Shown here one piece after another: positions 34,935 through 43,193 of a DNA stretch of 64,000 nucleotides. The position numbers and the translations under genes were made by a program. Each line of letters begins with the position of its first letter. The stretch's first letter is position 1. The notes beneath the pieces were generated by a model. It ran no database searches. It saw only the letters and a list, made by a program, of their open reading frames with translations, and was not told where the DNA came from. Source of the DNA: Streptomyces sp. NBC_00483 (GTDB taxonomy: Bacteria > Actinomycetota > Actinomycetes > Streptomycetales > Streptomycetaceae); contig NZ_CP107880.1 in NCBI RefSeq assembly GCF_036013745.1, forward strand, positions 7,936,001-8,000,000, read 5' to 3'.

Positions 34935-36215
34935 ATGGACGCCACGCGCAACATCGTCCTTGAGGCGTGGATGGACGAGCACGGCTTCAGCTCCAACAGC
35001 CTTGCCAACGCGGTGAATCTGGCCCTGGAACGCCTCACCGGGCGGCTTGGAAAGTGTGACGGACGCCAGGTCAGGGACTGGCGGTCCGGGCGAGTCAGGT
35101 GGCCCAACACCGCTACGCGTAAGGCTCTGGAGGACGTGACGGGCCGGCACGCGATGGAACTAGGGTTCATGCCACGGGGTCGGCCTTCGTCCACGGTGAC
35201 CCCACGGCAGGAGGACGAGGACCCCATGCACCGTCGCACCCTGGTCGCCGGCACGCTCTCGGCGGCCGTGGCCGCCGCCGCGCCAGGCCCCAGCTCTACC
35301 CGCAGGATCGGCATGAGCGACGTCGAGAGCCTGCAGGAGAAGTTCTCGGCTGTGATCGCCAGTGACCACAACCGAGGCGGGCAACGCGACATCGAACAGC
35401 GCGCGGCGCGTCTGGCCGACGAGGCCCTGAACCTCCAGAACTCCGGCTCGGCCACCCAGCGCGTGCGCTCGACCCTCTACGCCGCTGCCGCGTCGTTCCG
35501 TTCCTCGGCGATGTGGGCGGCGATTGACGGTCGACGCTTCCAGGACGCGATTGCGCACATGCGTGAGGCGCAGACGCTCGCGGAGCTGTCGGGGGATCAG
35601 GCGATCAAGTTCCGTATCTGGTCGCACGCGGGCAGCCTGTACCGGCACCTGGGCCGACCTGCCGACGCACGCGCCGCCAACGACGTCGCGCGCAGCCTCC
35701 ACATCACCCGCCGTGACCCAATGTTCGCCTCGCTGGGCATAGCCCGGCAGATGGCCATTCAGGGGGTGGCCCACGAACACGGAAATCTGCGCCGTACATT
35801 CGCCCAGGCCCAAGAAGCCATGGCGCGCGCATCCGAGGACCGCCGTCCTGTCTGGCTCACGGCCTTCTATGACGATGCAGAGCTGCACTCGCTCGCGCTG
35901 AGCGCCTACCTCGCTGCCGGAGACTGGCCCACGGCCGAGTTCCATGCGCACCGCTGCCTGGCTGCCCTTCGACCGCACATGCGCCGGTCCCGCGCCATCG
36001 CAACGAGCCGCCTGGCACACGCCCAACTCGCCCAGGGTGATGTCGACGCTGCTACGCACACCGCGATGAGCGTGCCGGCCGAAGCCGCTACCCAACACGC
36101 CCGGGTTTCCCGCATGCTTCAAGAGTTCAGTGCTGCCTTGCGTGCCACCGCGCCGGGCAGTGCCAGCGCCGACAACTGGACAGAGCACACCGCTGCATGG
36201 AGGCCTTCAGCATGA
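34935..36215 (+). CDS. HTH regulator with helical-repeat C-terminus
   Basis: A 426-aa protein. The N-terminus (about residues 5-75) is a divergent XRE-like DNA-binding domain (SNSLANAVNLALERL, CDGRQVRDWRSGRVRWPN, RKALEDVTG). A Tat-like/alanine-rich stretch follows (HRRTLVAGTLSAAVAAAA). From about 130 onward it is a helical-repeat (TPR-like) sensor domain (AIAHMREAQTLAELSGD, LYRHLGRPADARAAND, AYLAAGDWPTAEFHAHRC). This layout is common for Streptomyces regulators. The ATG at 34935 was preferred over one 30 bases upstream. Its stop overlaps the GNAT gene start (ATGA). Confidence 0.78.
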   Translation: MDATRNIVLEAWMDEHGFSSNSLANAVNLALERLTGRLGKCDGRQVRDWRSGRVRWPNTATRKALEDVTGRHAMELGFMPRGRPSSTVTPRQEDEDPMHRRTLVAGTLSAAVAAAAPGPSSTRRIGMSDVESLQEKFSAVIASDHNRGGQRDIEQRAARLADEALNLQNSGSATQRVRSTLYAAAASFRSSAMWAAIDGRRFQDAIAHMREAQTLAELSGDQAIKFRIWSHAGSLYRHLGRPADARAANDVARSLHITRRDPMFASLGIARQMAIQGVAHEHGNLRRTFAQAQEAMARASEDRRPVWLTAFYDDAELHSLALSAYLAAGDWPTAEFHAHRCLAALRPHMRRSRAIATSRLAHAQLAQGDVDAATHTAMSVPAEAATQHARVSRMLQEFSAALRATAPGSASADNWTEHTAAWRPSA

Positions 36216-36751
36216 CTTCGGCACCCGCCATCGAACTCCGTACGTTCACCGATCTGGACGCCGCACGTGGCGACCTGCTCGACGTGTACGCAGAGGTACG
36301 TGCCCCGCTGTTGCACCTGCCGAACTATGCGGTCACGTCCTTCGGGGAACGTCTGGACCGCCACGGCTCCGAGCCGGGCTTCAAGGCCGTGCTGGCCTAC
36401 GAGGACGCGCAGCCTGTGGGCTACGCCTACGGCAACCAGATCGAAGACGGAGACCGCTATTGGCAGCGCACTAGCCCGCCTCCCAGCGAGAAGTACACGG
36501 CTCAGGCCGCGATCGCGCTGAAGGAGATCGGCGTTAGTCCGGGATGGCGCGGGACGGGGGTAGCACGCCGCATCCACGATGCGCTCCTCGCCGGCCGGGA
36601 CGAGCCGTACGTCACGCTCATGGTCAACGAGGCGGCGGGGGACGGGAAGGTGCATGCCCTGTACCGGGCGTGGGGGTACGAGGACATCGGCCACAGCCAG
36701 CCTTCACCAGCATCACCGAGGCTCACGGTCATGATCCGTCCCACCCGATAG
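36212..36751 (+). CDS. GNAT-family N-acetyltransferase
   Basis: A 179-aa acyl-CoA transferase. The acetyl-CoA loop is EIGVSPGWRGTGVARRIHDA (Q/R-x-x-G-x-G/A type), preceded by a strand with LAYEDAQPVGYAYG and followed by VTLMVNEAAGDGKVHALYR and WGYEDIG. The ATG at 36212 overlaps the regulator stop and has GGAGG eight bases upstream; the ATG at 36197 would place that site inside the gene. The two genes form an operon. The substrate is unknown. Confidence 0.85.
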   Translation: MTSAPAIELRTFTDLDAARGDLLDVYAEVRAPLLHLPNYAVTSFGERLDRHGSEPGFKAVLAYEDAQPVGYAYGNQIEDGDRYWQRTSPPPSEKYTAQAAIALKEIGVSPGWRGTGVARRIHDALLAGRDEPYVTLMVNEAAGDGKVHALYRAWGYEDIGHSQPSPASPRLTVMIRPTR

Positions 36752-37075
36752 GCGAGGCGCAACGCCCCTGGCGGTCAGACGCACGGTGATCTACACGTCG
36801 ACGTGCGCGTCGCACGGGCCCAAGTCGTCACGTCGCTCCCCATGCCGGTAACTGAGCGTTTCAGCTGGCCCGTGTGCGTCGTCGAGCTGCTCACTCTGGG
36901 TCTGGATCAGCACGGCCGGCTGGCCGGGCGACGTCGGCGCGCGCGGTCTGTACGGCGCACCATGCACTGGCTTTGTCGAGGTCGAGCTCGGAGGCGCTCT
37001 GCATGAACGTGTGTCCCTGCGCGCGGAGTTCAGTGTCGCGGGCGACGGTGTCCATGCTGCGCTCGCGTTCATGGG
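36752..37075. other. Intergenic, gene debris
   Basis: No intact gene is seen in these 324 bp. The right end leads into the broken gene at 37076. Frames on both strands lack family features. Confidence 0.4.
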
Positions 37076-37273
37076 CAAGCCAAGCTCGAACTCGACGCCA
37101 ACCGCTACCGCGAAGCCGAGGCCGCGTTCGACGGGGCGCGTACCGGCCTCCAGGTCGAAGCAGTCAAGTTCCTCCGCGAGACCGACGAGCGCGGCGCACA
37201 GGCCGAGGCGGCGCGCATCACCGGATGGACCCGCGAACACCTGCGCAGGCTCGCCAAAAGTGGCGGGGAGTAG
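37076..37273 (+). pseudogene. 3' fragment of an unknown helical protein
   Basis: A 65-codon frame (QAKLELDANRYREAEAAFDG, then VEAVKFLRETDERGAQAEAA and RITGWTREHLRRLA) that looks like the C-terminus of a real protein ending in an HTH-like segment. No start codon or upstream part is present in frame. It ends at TAG 37271-37273. The family is not recognised. Confidence 0.5.
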
Positions 37274-37303
37274 TGCGTGAGCGCTGAAGAGGAGACCCGA
37301 CTG

Positions 37304-37429
37304 CTACGCCAGCGACAGCTCCAGGCGCTCTTCCACCTGTGTGGGCCCGAACGTGTCGGCGTACCAGGCTTCCTGCGCGGGAAGGTCGGCAACGGAGAGG
37401 CTGACGTGGTGAAAACGGGCAGCGGACAT
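37304..37429 (-). pseudogene. VOC/glyoxalase-family protein, 5' fragment
   Basis: The frame starts MSAARFHHVSLSVADLP and continues AQEAWYADTFG, the clear first strand and helix of a vicinal-oxygen-chelate protein, including the first metal His (HHVSLSV). It stops at codon 42, where unrelated sequence begins. Full proteins of this family have 120-150 residues. The gene was probably the target of the divergent TetR regulator before it was cut. It is inactive. Confidence 0.72.
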
Positions 37430-37441
37430 GACGACTCCCAT

Positions 37442-37476
37442 GGTTAATGCCGTTTACCTGGTAAGCGATGTTAACC
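37442..37476. promoter_or_regulatory. Nested palindromes upstream of the TetR gene
   Basis: The inner palindrome TTACC-T-GGTAA (37454-37464) extends with one mismatch to 37452-37466. An outer pair, GGTTAA (37442-37447) and TTAACC (37471-37476), encloses it. They lie in the 54-bp gap between the VOC fragment and the divergent TetR gene, which is the expected operator position. Confidence 0.55.
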
Positions 37477-37483
37477 TATCGGC

Positions 37484-38128
37484 ATGGCTCCTCCCGTTAC
37501 CCGACGCCCCGTCGGCCACCACCATGGCGACCTCCGCAACTCCCTCCTGCGGGCGTCCTTGGAGCTGGTCGGTGAGCGAGGTCCGCACGGCTTTACCCTG
37601 GCCGAGGCGAGCCGCCGGGCCGGAGTGAGCGTCGCGGCGCCGTACAAGCACTTCGCCGACCGGGACGCGCTGCTGGCGGAACTCGCCACGCAGGGCTACC
37701 GCGAGCAGCGCAGTCGCTTCGCCGCGGCCGTGGAGGGCATCGAGGGCCCCGTCGAACAACTGGCGTCCTTCGCTGCGGCATACGTCAGATTCGCCTCCGA
37801 GGAACCTGCCCTGTTCGACGTGACCTTCAATGCGGGACTCGACAAGTCCAGGTTCACCGAACTCGCCACGGCGGGCGACAAGGTGGCCCGCCTCCTGTTG
37901 CCGGTGGCCCGACAGCTCGCCTCAGACCCGGACGCCGCGTTCGACCTGCTGCTCAGGATCGCCGCTGCCGCGCACGGCCTGGCAGTTTTCCTGCGACAGG
38001 GCCTGTTCGGTGTGGGAACCGCGGTCCTCTCGGACGCCGAGGAGAAGGCAGCCCGCTCGGCGCGGGCAATTGCGCAACAGGCGCCCCCTGGCGCGCAGCT
38101 ACAGGACGAAGAAGGGCCACGTTCGTGA
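37484..38128 (+). CDS. TetR-family regulator with WHG domain
   Basis: A 214-aa repressor. The N-terminal HTH spans about 12-65 (LVGERGPHGFTLAEASRRAG, VSVAAPYKHFADRDALLAE). The C-terminal ligand domain resembles the WHG/TetR_C type (VEQLASFAAAYVRFASEEPA, LFDVTF, and LLLRIAAAAHGLAVFLRQG). The ATG has no clear ribosome site and may be leaderless. It is divergent from the VOC fragment, with palindromes in between. The neighbouring target gene is now broken, so other targets must exist if it is still useful. Not obviously tied to the catabolic block that follows on the other strand. Confidence 0.88.
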   Translation: MAPPVTRRPVGHHHGDLRNSLLRASLELVGERGPHGFTLAEASRRAGVSVAAPYKHFADRDALLAELATQGYREQRSRFAAAVEGIEGPVEQLASFAAAYVRFASEEPALFDVTFNAGLDKSRFTELATAGDKVARLLLPVARQLASDPDAAFDLLLRIAAAAHGLAVFLRQGLFGVGTAVLSDAEEKAARSARAIAQQAPPGAQLQDEEGPRS

Positions 38129-38365
38129 GACTGGCCCACCGGGACACAGAGCAAGACACAAGCTGACGTCACAGGTCAGAGCATCGCAATGGGACACGGC
38201 CAGTGAGATCCCACAGGCGTTCATACGAGGAATCCGGATGCCGGTGGGGATGACTTGGATGCCGACGGCGGCCAGGATCTTGTCGAGGAGAGCGGGCCTG
38301 GGAGCGCAGACCGCAGGTACGGTCTACCGGCGAGGCCGCGCACGCGGCCTGCGCGTCGTCACCCG

Positions 38366-39598
38366 CTATTTCCCGCCGACCTTTTTGAGGTCGACCGTCG
38401 GGTCGGCGAGTTCGGCGAGTCCGATCCGGGCGCCGCGCACGATGAGGCGTTTCGCGGCCCTGAGTGTTTTCCCGCCGTCGATCGCCGCGCAACCGACGAG
38501 GGCGCCGTCTCCGTCCACCCTGAATGCGACCAGCTGTCGTTCGGACTGGCGGAGCACGGTCGAGCCGGGTGCCGACATGGAGCCCACCGCCTCGACGTGT
38601 ACGCCGTAGCGGTCGGTCCAGAACCAGGACGGGGGGCGCTCGGGGGTCTCCTGGCCGAGGATCGAGCATGCGGCCGCGGTGCCGCTGAGTACGGCGGCTT
38701 CCCAGTGTTCGCTGCAGCGGCGCAGGGTCCCGTCGGCCGACCGGATCCGCACGCCGTCGCCCGCCGCCCATACGCCGGGGTTCGAGGTGCGGCTGGCCGC
38801 GTCGATCTCGATTCCCGCATCCACCGCGAGCCCTGCCGAGCCCGCCAGTGAAGTGTCGGGGACGATACCGATGGCGGTCAGGACCAGGTCTGCGGCCACT
38901 CGTTCGAGACGGCCCTGACGCTCGACGTCCACGAGCAGTGCGCCCGCGTCGGCGACGATCCGTTGGGGCACGCCCCGGAGCGTCTCGACGCCGTGCGCGG
39001 CGTGCATCCCGTGCAGCTTCTCGGCCAACTCCTCGCCGACAGCGGGCACCAGCGGTATGGGCACCGGGTCCACGAGTGTCACCTGCGCGCCCGCCTTCGT
39101 CGCGGTGGAGGCGACCTCCGCGCCGATCAGCCCGGCGCCGACGATGAGCAGGCGGACGCCGGGGCGCAGGTACTCCCGCAGCGTGTCCGCGTCCGCGAGG
39201 TCCCGCAGCGACACGACGCCGGGCAGGTCGCCGCCGGGCACCGGAAGCCTTCGGGCCCGCCCACCGGTGGCGAGGACGACGGCGTCCGTCTCCAACCCGG
39301 AACCGCTCGCCAGCATGACGGAGCCGGAGCCGACGGCGATCTTCGCGGCGCTGTCCTCGATGACCTCGACGTCGTTGTCGGCGTACCACTCCGGCGGCGC
39401 GAGGTGCAGGGAAGCGGCCTCGGCCGCCCCGGATAGGTACGACTTGGAGAGCGGCGGACGGTCGTACGGCAGGCCTTGCGGGTCGACGATCCGCAGGGTG
39501 CCTTCGAATCCCCGGGAGCGCAGCTCGCGGGCGGCGGTGAACCCGGCGAGCCCGCCCCCGACGACGGTGACCGAGCGGACCGGATCGGCGGTGGACAC
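38366..39598 (-). CDS. FAD-dependent ferredoxin reductase of the ring dioxygenase
   Basis: A 410-aa oxidoreductase that passes electrons from NAD(P)H to the Rieske ferredoxin at 40427. The FAD-binding VVGGGLAGFTAARELRSRG is at about 13, the NAD(P)H-binding IVGAGLIGAEVASTATKAG at about 155, and the second FAD motif VWAAGDGVRI at about 285. The C-terminal reductase domain has the BphA4-like SWFWTDRYGVHVEAVG. The GTG start at 39598 has AGGAGG four bases upstream. It is the last gene of the leftward five-gene operon. Confidence 0.9.
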   Translation of the reverse strand: MSTADPVRSVTVVGGGLAGFTAARELRSRGFEGTLRIVDPQGLPYDRPPLSKSYLSGAAEAASLHLAPPEWYADNDVEVIEDSAAKIAVGSGSVMLASGSGLETDAVVLATGGRARRLPVPGGDLPGVVSLRDLADADTLREYLRPGVRLLIVGAGLIGAEVASTATKAGAQVTLVDPVPIPLVPAVGEELAEKLHGMHAAHGVETLRGVPQRIVADAGALLVDVERQGRLERVAADLVLTAIGIVPDTSLAGSAGLAVDAGIEIDAASRTSNPGVWAAGDGVRIRSADGTLRRCSEHWEAAVLSGTAAACSILGQETPERPPSWFWTDRYGVHVEAVGSMSAPGSTVLRQSERQLVAFRVDGDGALVGCAAIDGGKTLRAAKRLIVRGARIGLAELADPTVDLKKVGGK

Positions 39599-39641
39599 GA
39601 AACCTCCTGGCTGGAAAGGGAGTTGGTTGCGCGGCGAGGGC

Positions 39642-40430
39642 TCACAGCATGGAGCTGCCGCCGTTGACACTGATCGTCTGTCCGGTGATGTACGACGCCT
39701 CCTCCGAGGCCACGAAGGCGACGGCGGCGGCGACCTCGGCGACCGTGCCCGGCCGCTTCATCGGGATGGTGGCGCGCATCTGGTCCATGAACACGGCCCA
39801 GTCCGCGCGCTCCGCCTCCGGAGAGGCGGCGATGCGCGCGTCGGCCTCAGGGGTGGTGATCCACGCGGGCGCGACGACGTTCACGGTGATGCCCTGCTCG
39901 GCGTACTCACGGGCGAGCCCGGTGGCTACGGCGTGGACGCCGCCCTTCGCGGCGTTGTAGATCGCGTGCCGGAACAGGCCGTTGCGGACGGACTCGGCGC
40001 CGACGTTCACGATCCGGCCGTACCCGGCGGCGGACATCGCGGGGAGCGCCTCGAGCGTGCAGTACAGCGTGGTCCAGAGATTGCGGTCGACGGTCGCCCG
40101 CAGGGTCTCCTCGGTGTGGTCGGGAGTGGGCCGGATGACCCCGCCGCCCGCACAGTTGACCAGCACATCGAGCCGTCCGAAGCGCTCCGTCGCGGCGCCC
40201 ATGAGAGCCGCGGCGTCCTCGCGCCTGCTGAGGTCGCCGAGCATCGTGTGCACCCGGCCCGGCGCCTCGGCGGCCAGCTCGGCCCCGAGGCACTCGAGCC
40301 GCTCACGGTCGAAGTCGCCCAGTACCACCGCCGCGCCGTCGGCCGCGAGCCTGGACGCGATCCCGAACCCGATGGGACTGGCGCCGCCGGTGACGACGGC
40401 GACCCGGCCGGCGAAACGCTCCGCGCTCAT
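39642..40430 (-). CDS. SDR-family cis-dihydrodiol dehydrogenase
   Basis: A 262-aa short-chain dehydrogenase. The cofactor loop is VTGGASPIGFGIA (13-25), followed by NCAGGG, the catalytic S147, and Y158-x3-K162 (IYNAAKGG). The C-terminus SYITGQTISVNGGSS is classical SDR. Placed among dioxygenase genes, it most likely oxidises the cis-dihydrodiol to a catechol, giving back NADH. Its ATG overlaps the ferredoxin stop (ATGA). A general SDR role is possible, but the context is strong. Confidence 0.86.
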   Translation of the reverse strand: MSAERFAGRVAVVTGGASPIGFGIASRLAADGAAVVLGDFDRERLECLGAELAAEAPGRVHTMLGDLSRREDAAALMGAATERFGRLDVLVNCAGGGVIRPTPDHTEETLRATVDRNLWTTLYCTLEALPAMSAAGYGRIVNVGAESVRNGLFRHAIYNAAKGGVHAVATGLAREYAEQGITVNVVAPAWITTPEADARIAASPEAERADWAVFMDQMRATIPMKRPGTVAEVAAAVAFVASEEASYITGQTISVNGGSSML

Positions 40431-40753
40431 GCGGACACCTCGGCGGGGGCGACGTACACGCGGCCGTCCTCGACGATCGTCGAGTACCGCTTGAGGTCCA
40501 CCGTTGCCGGGAAGCACAGGGCCTTCCCGTCACGCACGTCGAACCGGGCATTGTGCAGGGTGCAGGTGATCTCGAACCCGTCGAGGTCACCTTCCTCACC
40601 CAGCGACCACTTCTCGTGGGTGCACGTGTCGGCGGTGGCGTAGAACTCGTCCCCGACCCGGTAGAGCGCGACGGGCAGGCCACCCAACTCCACCGTCATC
40701 GTGTCGCCGTCGTCGAGATCGTCGACCTCGCACGCGAAGCTCCGTTCCGCCAT
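40427..40753 (-). CDS. Rieske-type ferredoxin component
   Basis: A 108-aa [2Fe-2S] ferredoxin of the biphenyl/toluene dioxygenase kind. The cluster ligands are C44-x-H46 (CTHEKWSL) and C64-x2-H67 (CTLHNARFD). It carries electrons from the reductase to the oxygenase. The ATG at 40753 has AGGAGG five bases upstream, so the longer frame was not used. Its stop overlaps the dehydrogenase start. Confidence 0.92.
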   Translation of the reverse strand: MAERSFACEVDDLDDGDTMTVELGGLPVALYRVGDEFYATADTCTHEKWSLGEEGDLDGFEITCTLHNARFDVRDGKALCFPATVDLKRYSTIVEDGRVYVAPAEVSA

Positions 40754-40800
40754 GGTCGCCTCCTGGCCCATCGTGTCTGCTCCTGTGGTGGTGACCGTCC

Positions 40801-41325
40801 TCAAAGGACGAACGAGATCTTGCCTTGGGGGTCGAGCCGGTCATGCGCGAGAACGCTCTTCTTGCGGCGGATGAGGAAGCCCTCCGCGGCGGGCACCAGC
40901 TCGTAGTAGTGCCGGCCGGCGTACTGGTCGAACTTGCCCGCCTTCATGCGCGAAACGAGGAAGTTGGCCTCGACGAGCAGCGACTGCTCGAGCCGGTCGG
41001 TGAGCCGGACGTTGCCGATGATCCGGCTGGTCTGCGAGTGCGGGAACTCGGCGTGGGCCTCGGGCTTCTTCAGCCGGATGATCCGTTGCTCCAGCATGGT
41101 GCGCCGGTCGTGGATCAGCGACCAGGTCAGTCCGGGGTCCGAGTCCGGGACATCAGTCGCCGGGATCTCGTAGGTGCAGTCGAGGGTGAACAGCTCCACC
41201 CACTCCTCGAGGCGCCAGTCGTCGAGCAACGCCGCCTCGGCGTACAGGAACTGCTCGACCTCGGCCAGGGTGACACCGGAGACGGGTCGGGCGGCCGCCG
41301 GCGCCTGCGATTCTGTGGTACTCAT
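40801..41325 (-). CDS. Aromatic-ring dioxygenase small (beta) subunit
   Basis: A 174-aa structural subunit of a Rieske non-heme-iron oxygenase (SnoaL-like cystatin fold). Features are VEQFLYAEAALLDDWRLEEW, FTLDCTYEIPA, SLIHDRRTMLEQRI and the C-terminal FLIRRKKSVL. It starts 4 bp after the alpha-subunit stop. The alpha3beta3 oxygenase is expected. Confidence 0.92.
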   Translation of the reverse strand: MSTTESQAPAAARPVSGVTLAEVEQFLYAEAALLDDWRLEEWVELFTLDCTYEIPATDVPDSDPGLTWSLIHDRRTMLEQRIIRLKKPEAHAEFPHSQTSRIIGNVRLTDRLEQSLLVEANFLVSRMKAGKFDQYAGRHYYELVPAAEGFLIRRKKSVLAHDRLDPQGKISFVL

Positions 41326-41329
41326 CGGA

Positions 41330-42652
41330 TCAGGCCTCCTGAGGCTTGCGGCTCGGTTCGCGGGTCGTGAACGGGGTGAACGCCTCGACCTCGGCCGGGA
41401 GTTGCTCGCCGGTCATGACGTAGTTCCACTGGCGCCACCAGGCGCGCATCTGCAGCTCGTCGTTGGCAGCGGGCCGTGGCTTGCCGATGCCCTTCGAGAT
41501 GTCGGACAGCGGTACTTCACGGCGGGCACTGAAGCCGCGCTGGGCCTGCTCGAGCGCCTCGACGTCGTCGGGTGTGGCGAGGCCCGCCGGGCCCCAGAAG
41601 GTCAGCGCGTTGTCGATCCGGTACTGCAACGACTCCTGGGAGAGGCCGCGAGGTGCGACGTGCCAGCTGGTCGCCTGGGTGCGGTCCGGGCCGAGCGGCA
41701 TGATCGTACGGATGATCATCCCGAAGTTCAGGTCGATGAGGAAGAAGTTCGGGAAGAAGACCGAGTTGCGGGCGAGGTTGAACACGGCGGAGGCGTACTC
41801 CTCACCGTGCCGTTCGACCGCCTTCCCCCGGAGCTCGGCCAGATTGTGCGCCACTTGCTCGGTGGCCAGCGGCAAGCCGTTCCCTGGATAGATCAGCGTC
41901 ACGTTCCCGTTGCCGAACTCGGTGCCGAGCCCGACCGGCGGGACACCGTTGACGGTGCCTTCCCCGAGCATCGGCGGGGTCTGCCCGAGCTCCATCATCA
42001 TCTCGAAGTAGGTGTGGTGCACCGACTTCGCGTGGTAGCCGTCGATGCTGTTCTCGACGAGCAGCTTCCAGTTCGCGTTGAGGGTGTAGTTGTGTGTGCC
42101 CTCCAGGACTTCGACGCCGTCCTCGGACTGGTCGGTCGCGAGGTCGAACAGGTACGCCGAGGGGCCCAGCCAGGTGCGCAGGTCGGGCGCGCTGTCGGAG
42201 AAGTTACAGAAGTAGAAGCCGCGGTAGTTCTCCACGCGCGGCGAGCGGAGCCCTCCGTAGACGTCGGCGGGAGCGTTCGCGTAGTCCTCACCGGCGGGCA
42301 CGTTGACGAGCTCGCCGGAGTTCCGGTAGGCCCAGCCGTGGTAGAAGCATGTGAAGATCTTCTGATTGCCCTTGGGGTGTCTGCAGACGGAAGCGCCGCG
42401 GTGCAGACAGGTGTTGAGCAGCACGCGCACGTCGCCGTGGCGGTCCCGGTTGAAGATGATGGACCGGCCGCCGACGTCCCGGGTCCGGAAGTCGTTCTTC
42501 TTCGGCAGTTCCGACTCGTGGCCCACGTAGAGCCAGGCGTCGGCGAAGATCAGCTCGCGTTCCTTCTCGAAGATCTCCTGTGAGGTGAACACCTCGCGGT
42601 CGACCTGGAACAGGGATTCCTCGCGTTTGTCGATCACGTATGGCTGGGGCAC
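41330..42652 (-). CDS. Aromatic-ring dioxygenase large (alpha) subunit
   Basis: A 440-aa catalytic subunit of a Rieske oxygenase. The Rieske site is C82-x-H84 (CLHRGASVC) and C102-x2-H105 (CFYHGW). The mononuclear iron site is in ENSIDGYHAKSVHH (bridging D204, H207 and H212). The opening FLxVDREVFTS-like segment and length fit the benzoate/toluate or p-cumate dioxygenase branch better than biphenyl dioxygenase, but this is a judgement from memory. The GTG start at 42652 gives the usual short N-terminus. First gene of the leftward operon, with two palindromes in its promoter. Confidence 0.92.
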   Translation of the reverse strand: MPQPYVIDKREESLFQVDREVFTSQEIFEKERELIFADAWLYVGHESELPKKNDFRTRDVGGRSIIFNRDRHGDVRVLLNTCLHRGASVCRHPKGNQKIFTCFYHGWAYRNSGELVNVPAGEDYANAPADVYGGLRSPRVENYRGFYFCNFSDSAPDLRTWLGPSAYLFDLATDQSEDGVEVLEGTHNYTLNANWKLLVENSIDGYHAKSVHHTYFEMMMELGQTPPMLGEGTVNGVPPVGLGTEFGNGNVTLIYPGNGLPLATEQVAHNLAELRGKAVERHGEEYASAVFNLARNSVFFPNFFLIDLNFGMIIRTIMPLGPDRTQATSWHVAPRGLSQESLQYRIDNALTFWGPAGLATPDDVEALEQAQRGFSARREVPLSDISKGIGKPRPAANDELQMRAWWRQWNYVMTGEQLPAEVEAFTPFTTREPSRKPQEA

Positions 42653-42720
42653 GGATGGCTCCGTTCTCTGCGGTGGTGCCGGGAGTGCGTCGAACCTAGG
42701 CACGGCGGCGGCCACCGTGG

Positions 42721-42788
42721 GCCGCGGTTCCAGCCGCTGGAACCGCGGCAACTCGCAGGCACACAAGGGGTTCCAGGCACTGGAACCC
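42721..42788. promoter_or_regulatory. Two IclR-type palindromic operators
   Basis: Site 1 (42721-42749) has perfect 13-bp arms, GCCGCGGTTCCAG and its inverse, around CCG. Site 2 (42768-42788) has perfect 9-bp arms, GGGTTCCAG and its inverse, around GCA. They share the core GGTTCCAG with its inverse, three bases apart, and their centres are 43 bp (about four helix turns) apart. They lie between the leftward dioxygenase operon and the rightward ring-cleavage operon. A third, weaker copy is at 45214. Confidence 0.75.
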
Positions 42789-42911
42789 GGCCGTCCCGCA
42801 CCGCGCGGGAGCGTTAGCGTCGAGCCTCGTTTTCCTTACGACACCCAATTCCCCAGCATGCGAATCGGGTCGGTTCGGCCGGTCTCGACAACCCAACGCC
42901 CTGGAGTGCTG

Positions 42912-43193
42912 ATGCGCATCGTCGACCATCTGACGCCCGACGGTCCGGACAAGATCCTGCATGTCCGCTCGGTCGGCTGCGACGTCAACATCATCGTCGG
43001 GACCCACGACCCCAACGGCGTCCCATTCACGACCGTCGAGGTCCTGCCGCACGTACCTGACGACGAGGGCACGCGCTGGATGCACCTCGGGACATCGAAC
43101 GTGGTGGTCATGCCGGTCTCGCACGACGAGTTCCCGACCGCGCCGCCGGCCGACCCCGTATCCACACCCCTTCAAGGAGAGGCACAACGGTGA
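42912..43193 (+). CDS. Small protein coupled to the extradiol dioxygenase
   Basis: A 93-aa protein of unknown family, mostly beta by appearance (KILHVRSVGCDVNIIVGTHD, VPFTTVEVLPHVPDDEGTRW, SNVVVMPVSHDEF). The ATG at 42912 has GGAG six bases upstream. Its stop overlaps the LigB-type gene (GTGA). Type III ring-cleavage enzymes sometimes have a small alpha subunit (LigA), but that is helical and this does not resemble it. It could be a subunit or chaperone of the dioxygenase. Confidence 0.72.
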   Translation: MRIVDHLTPDGPDKILHVRSVGCDVNIIVGTHDPNGVPFTTVEVLPHVPDDEGTRWMHLGTSNVVVMPVSHDEFPTAPPADPVSTPLQGEAQR

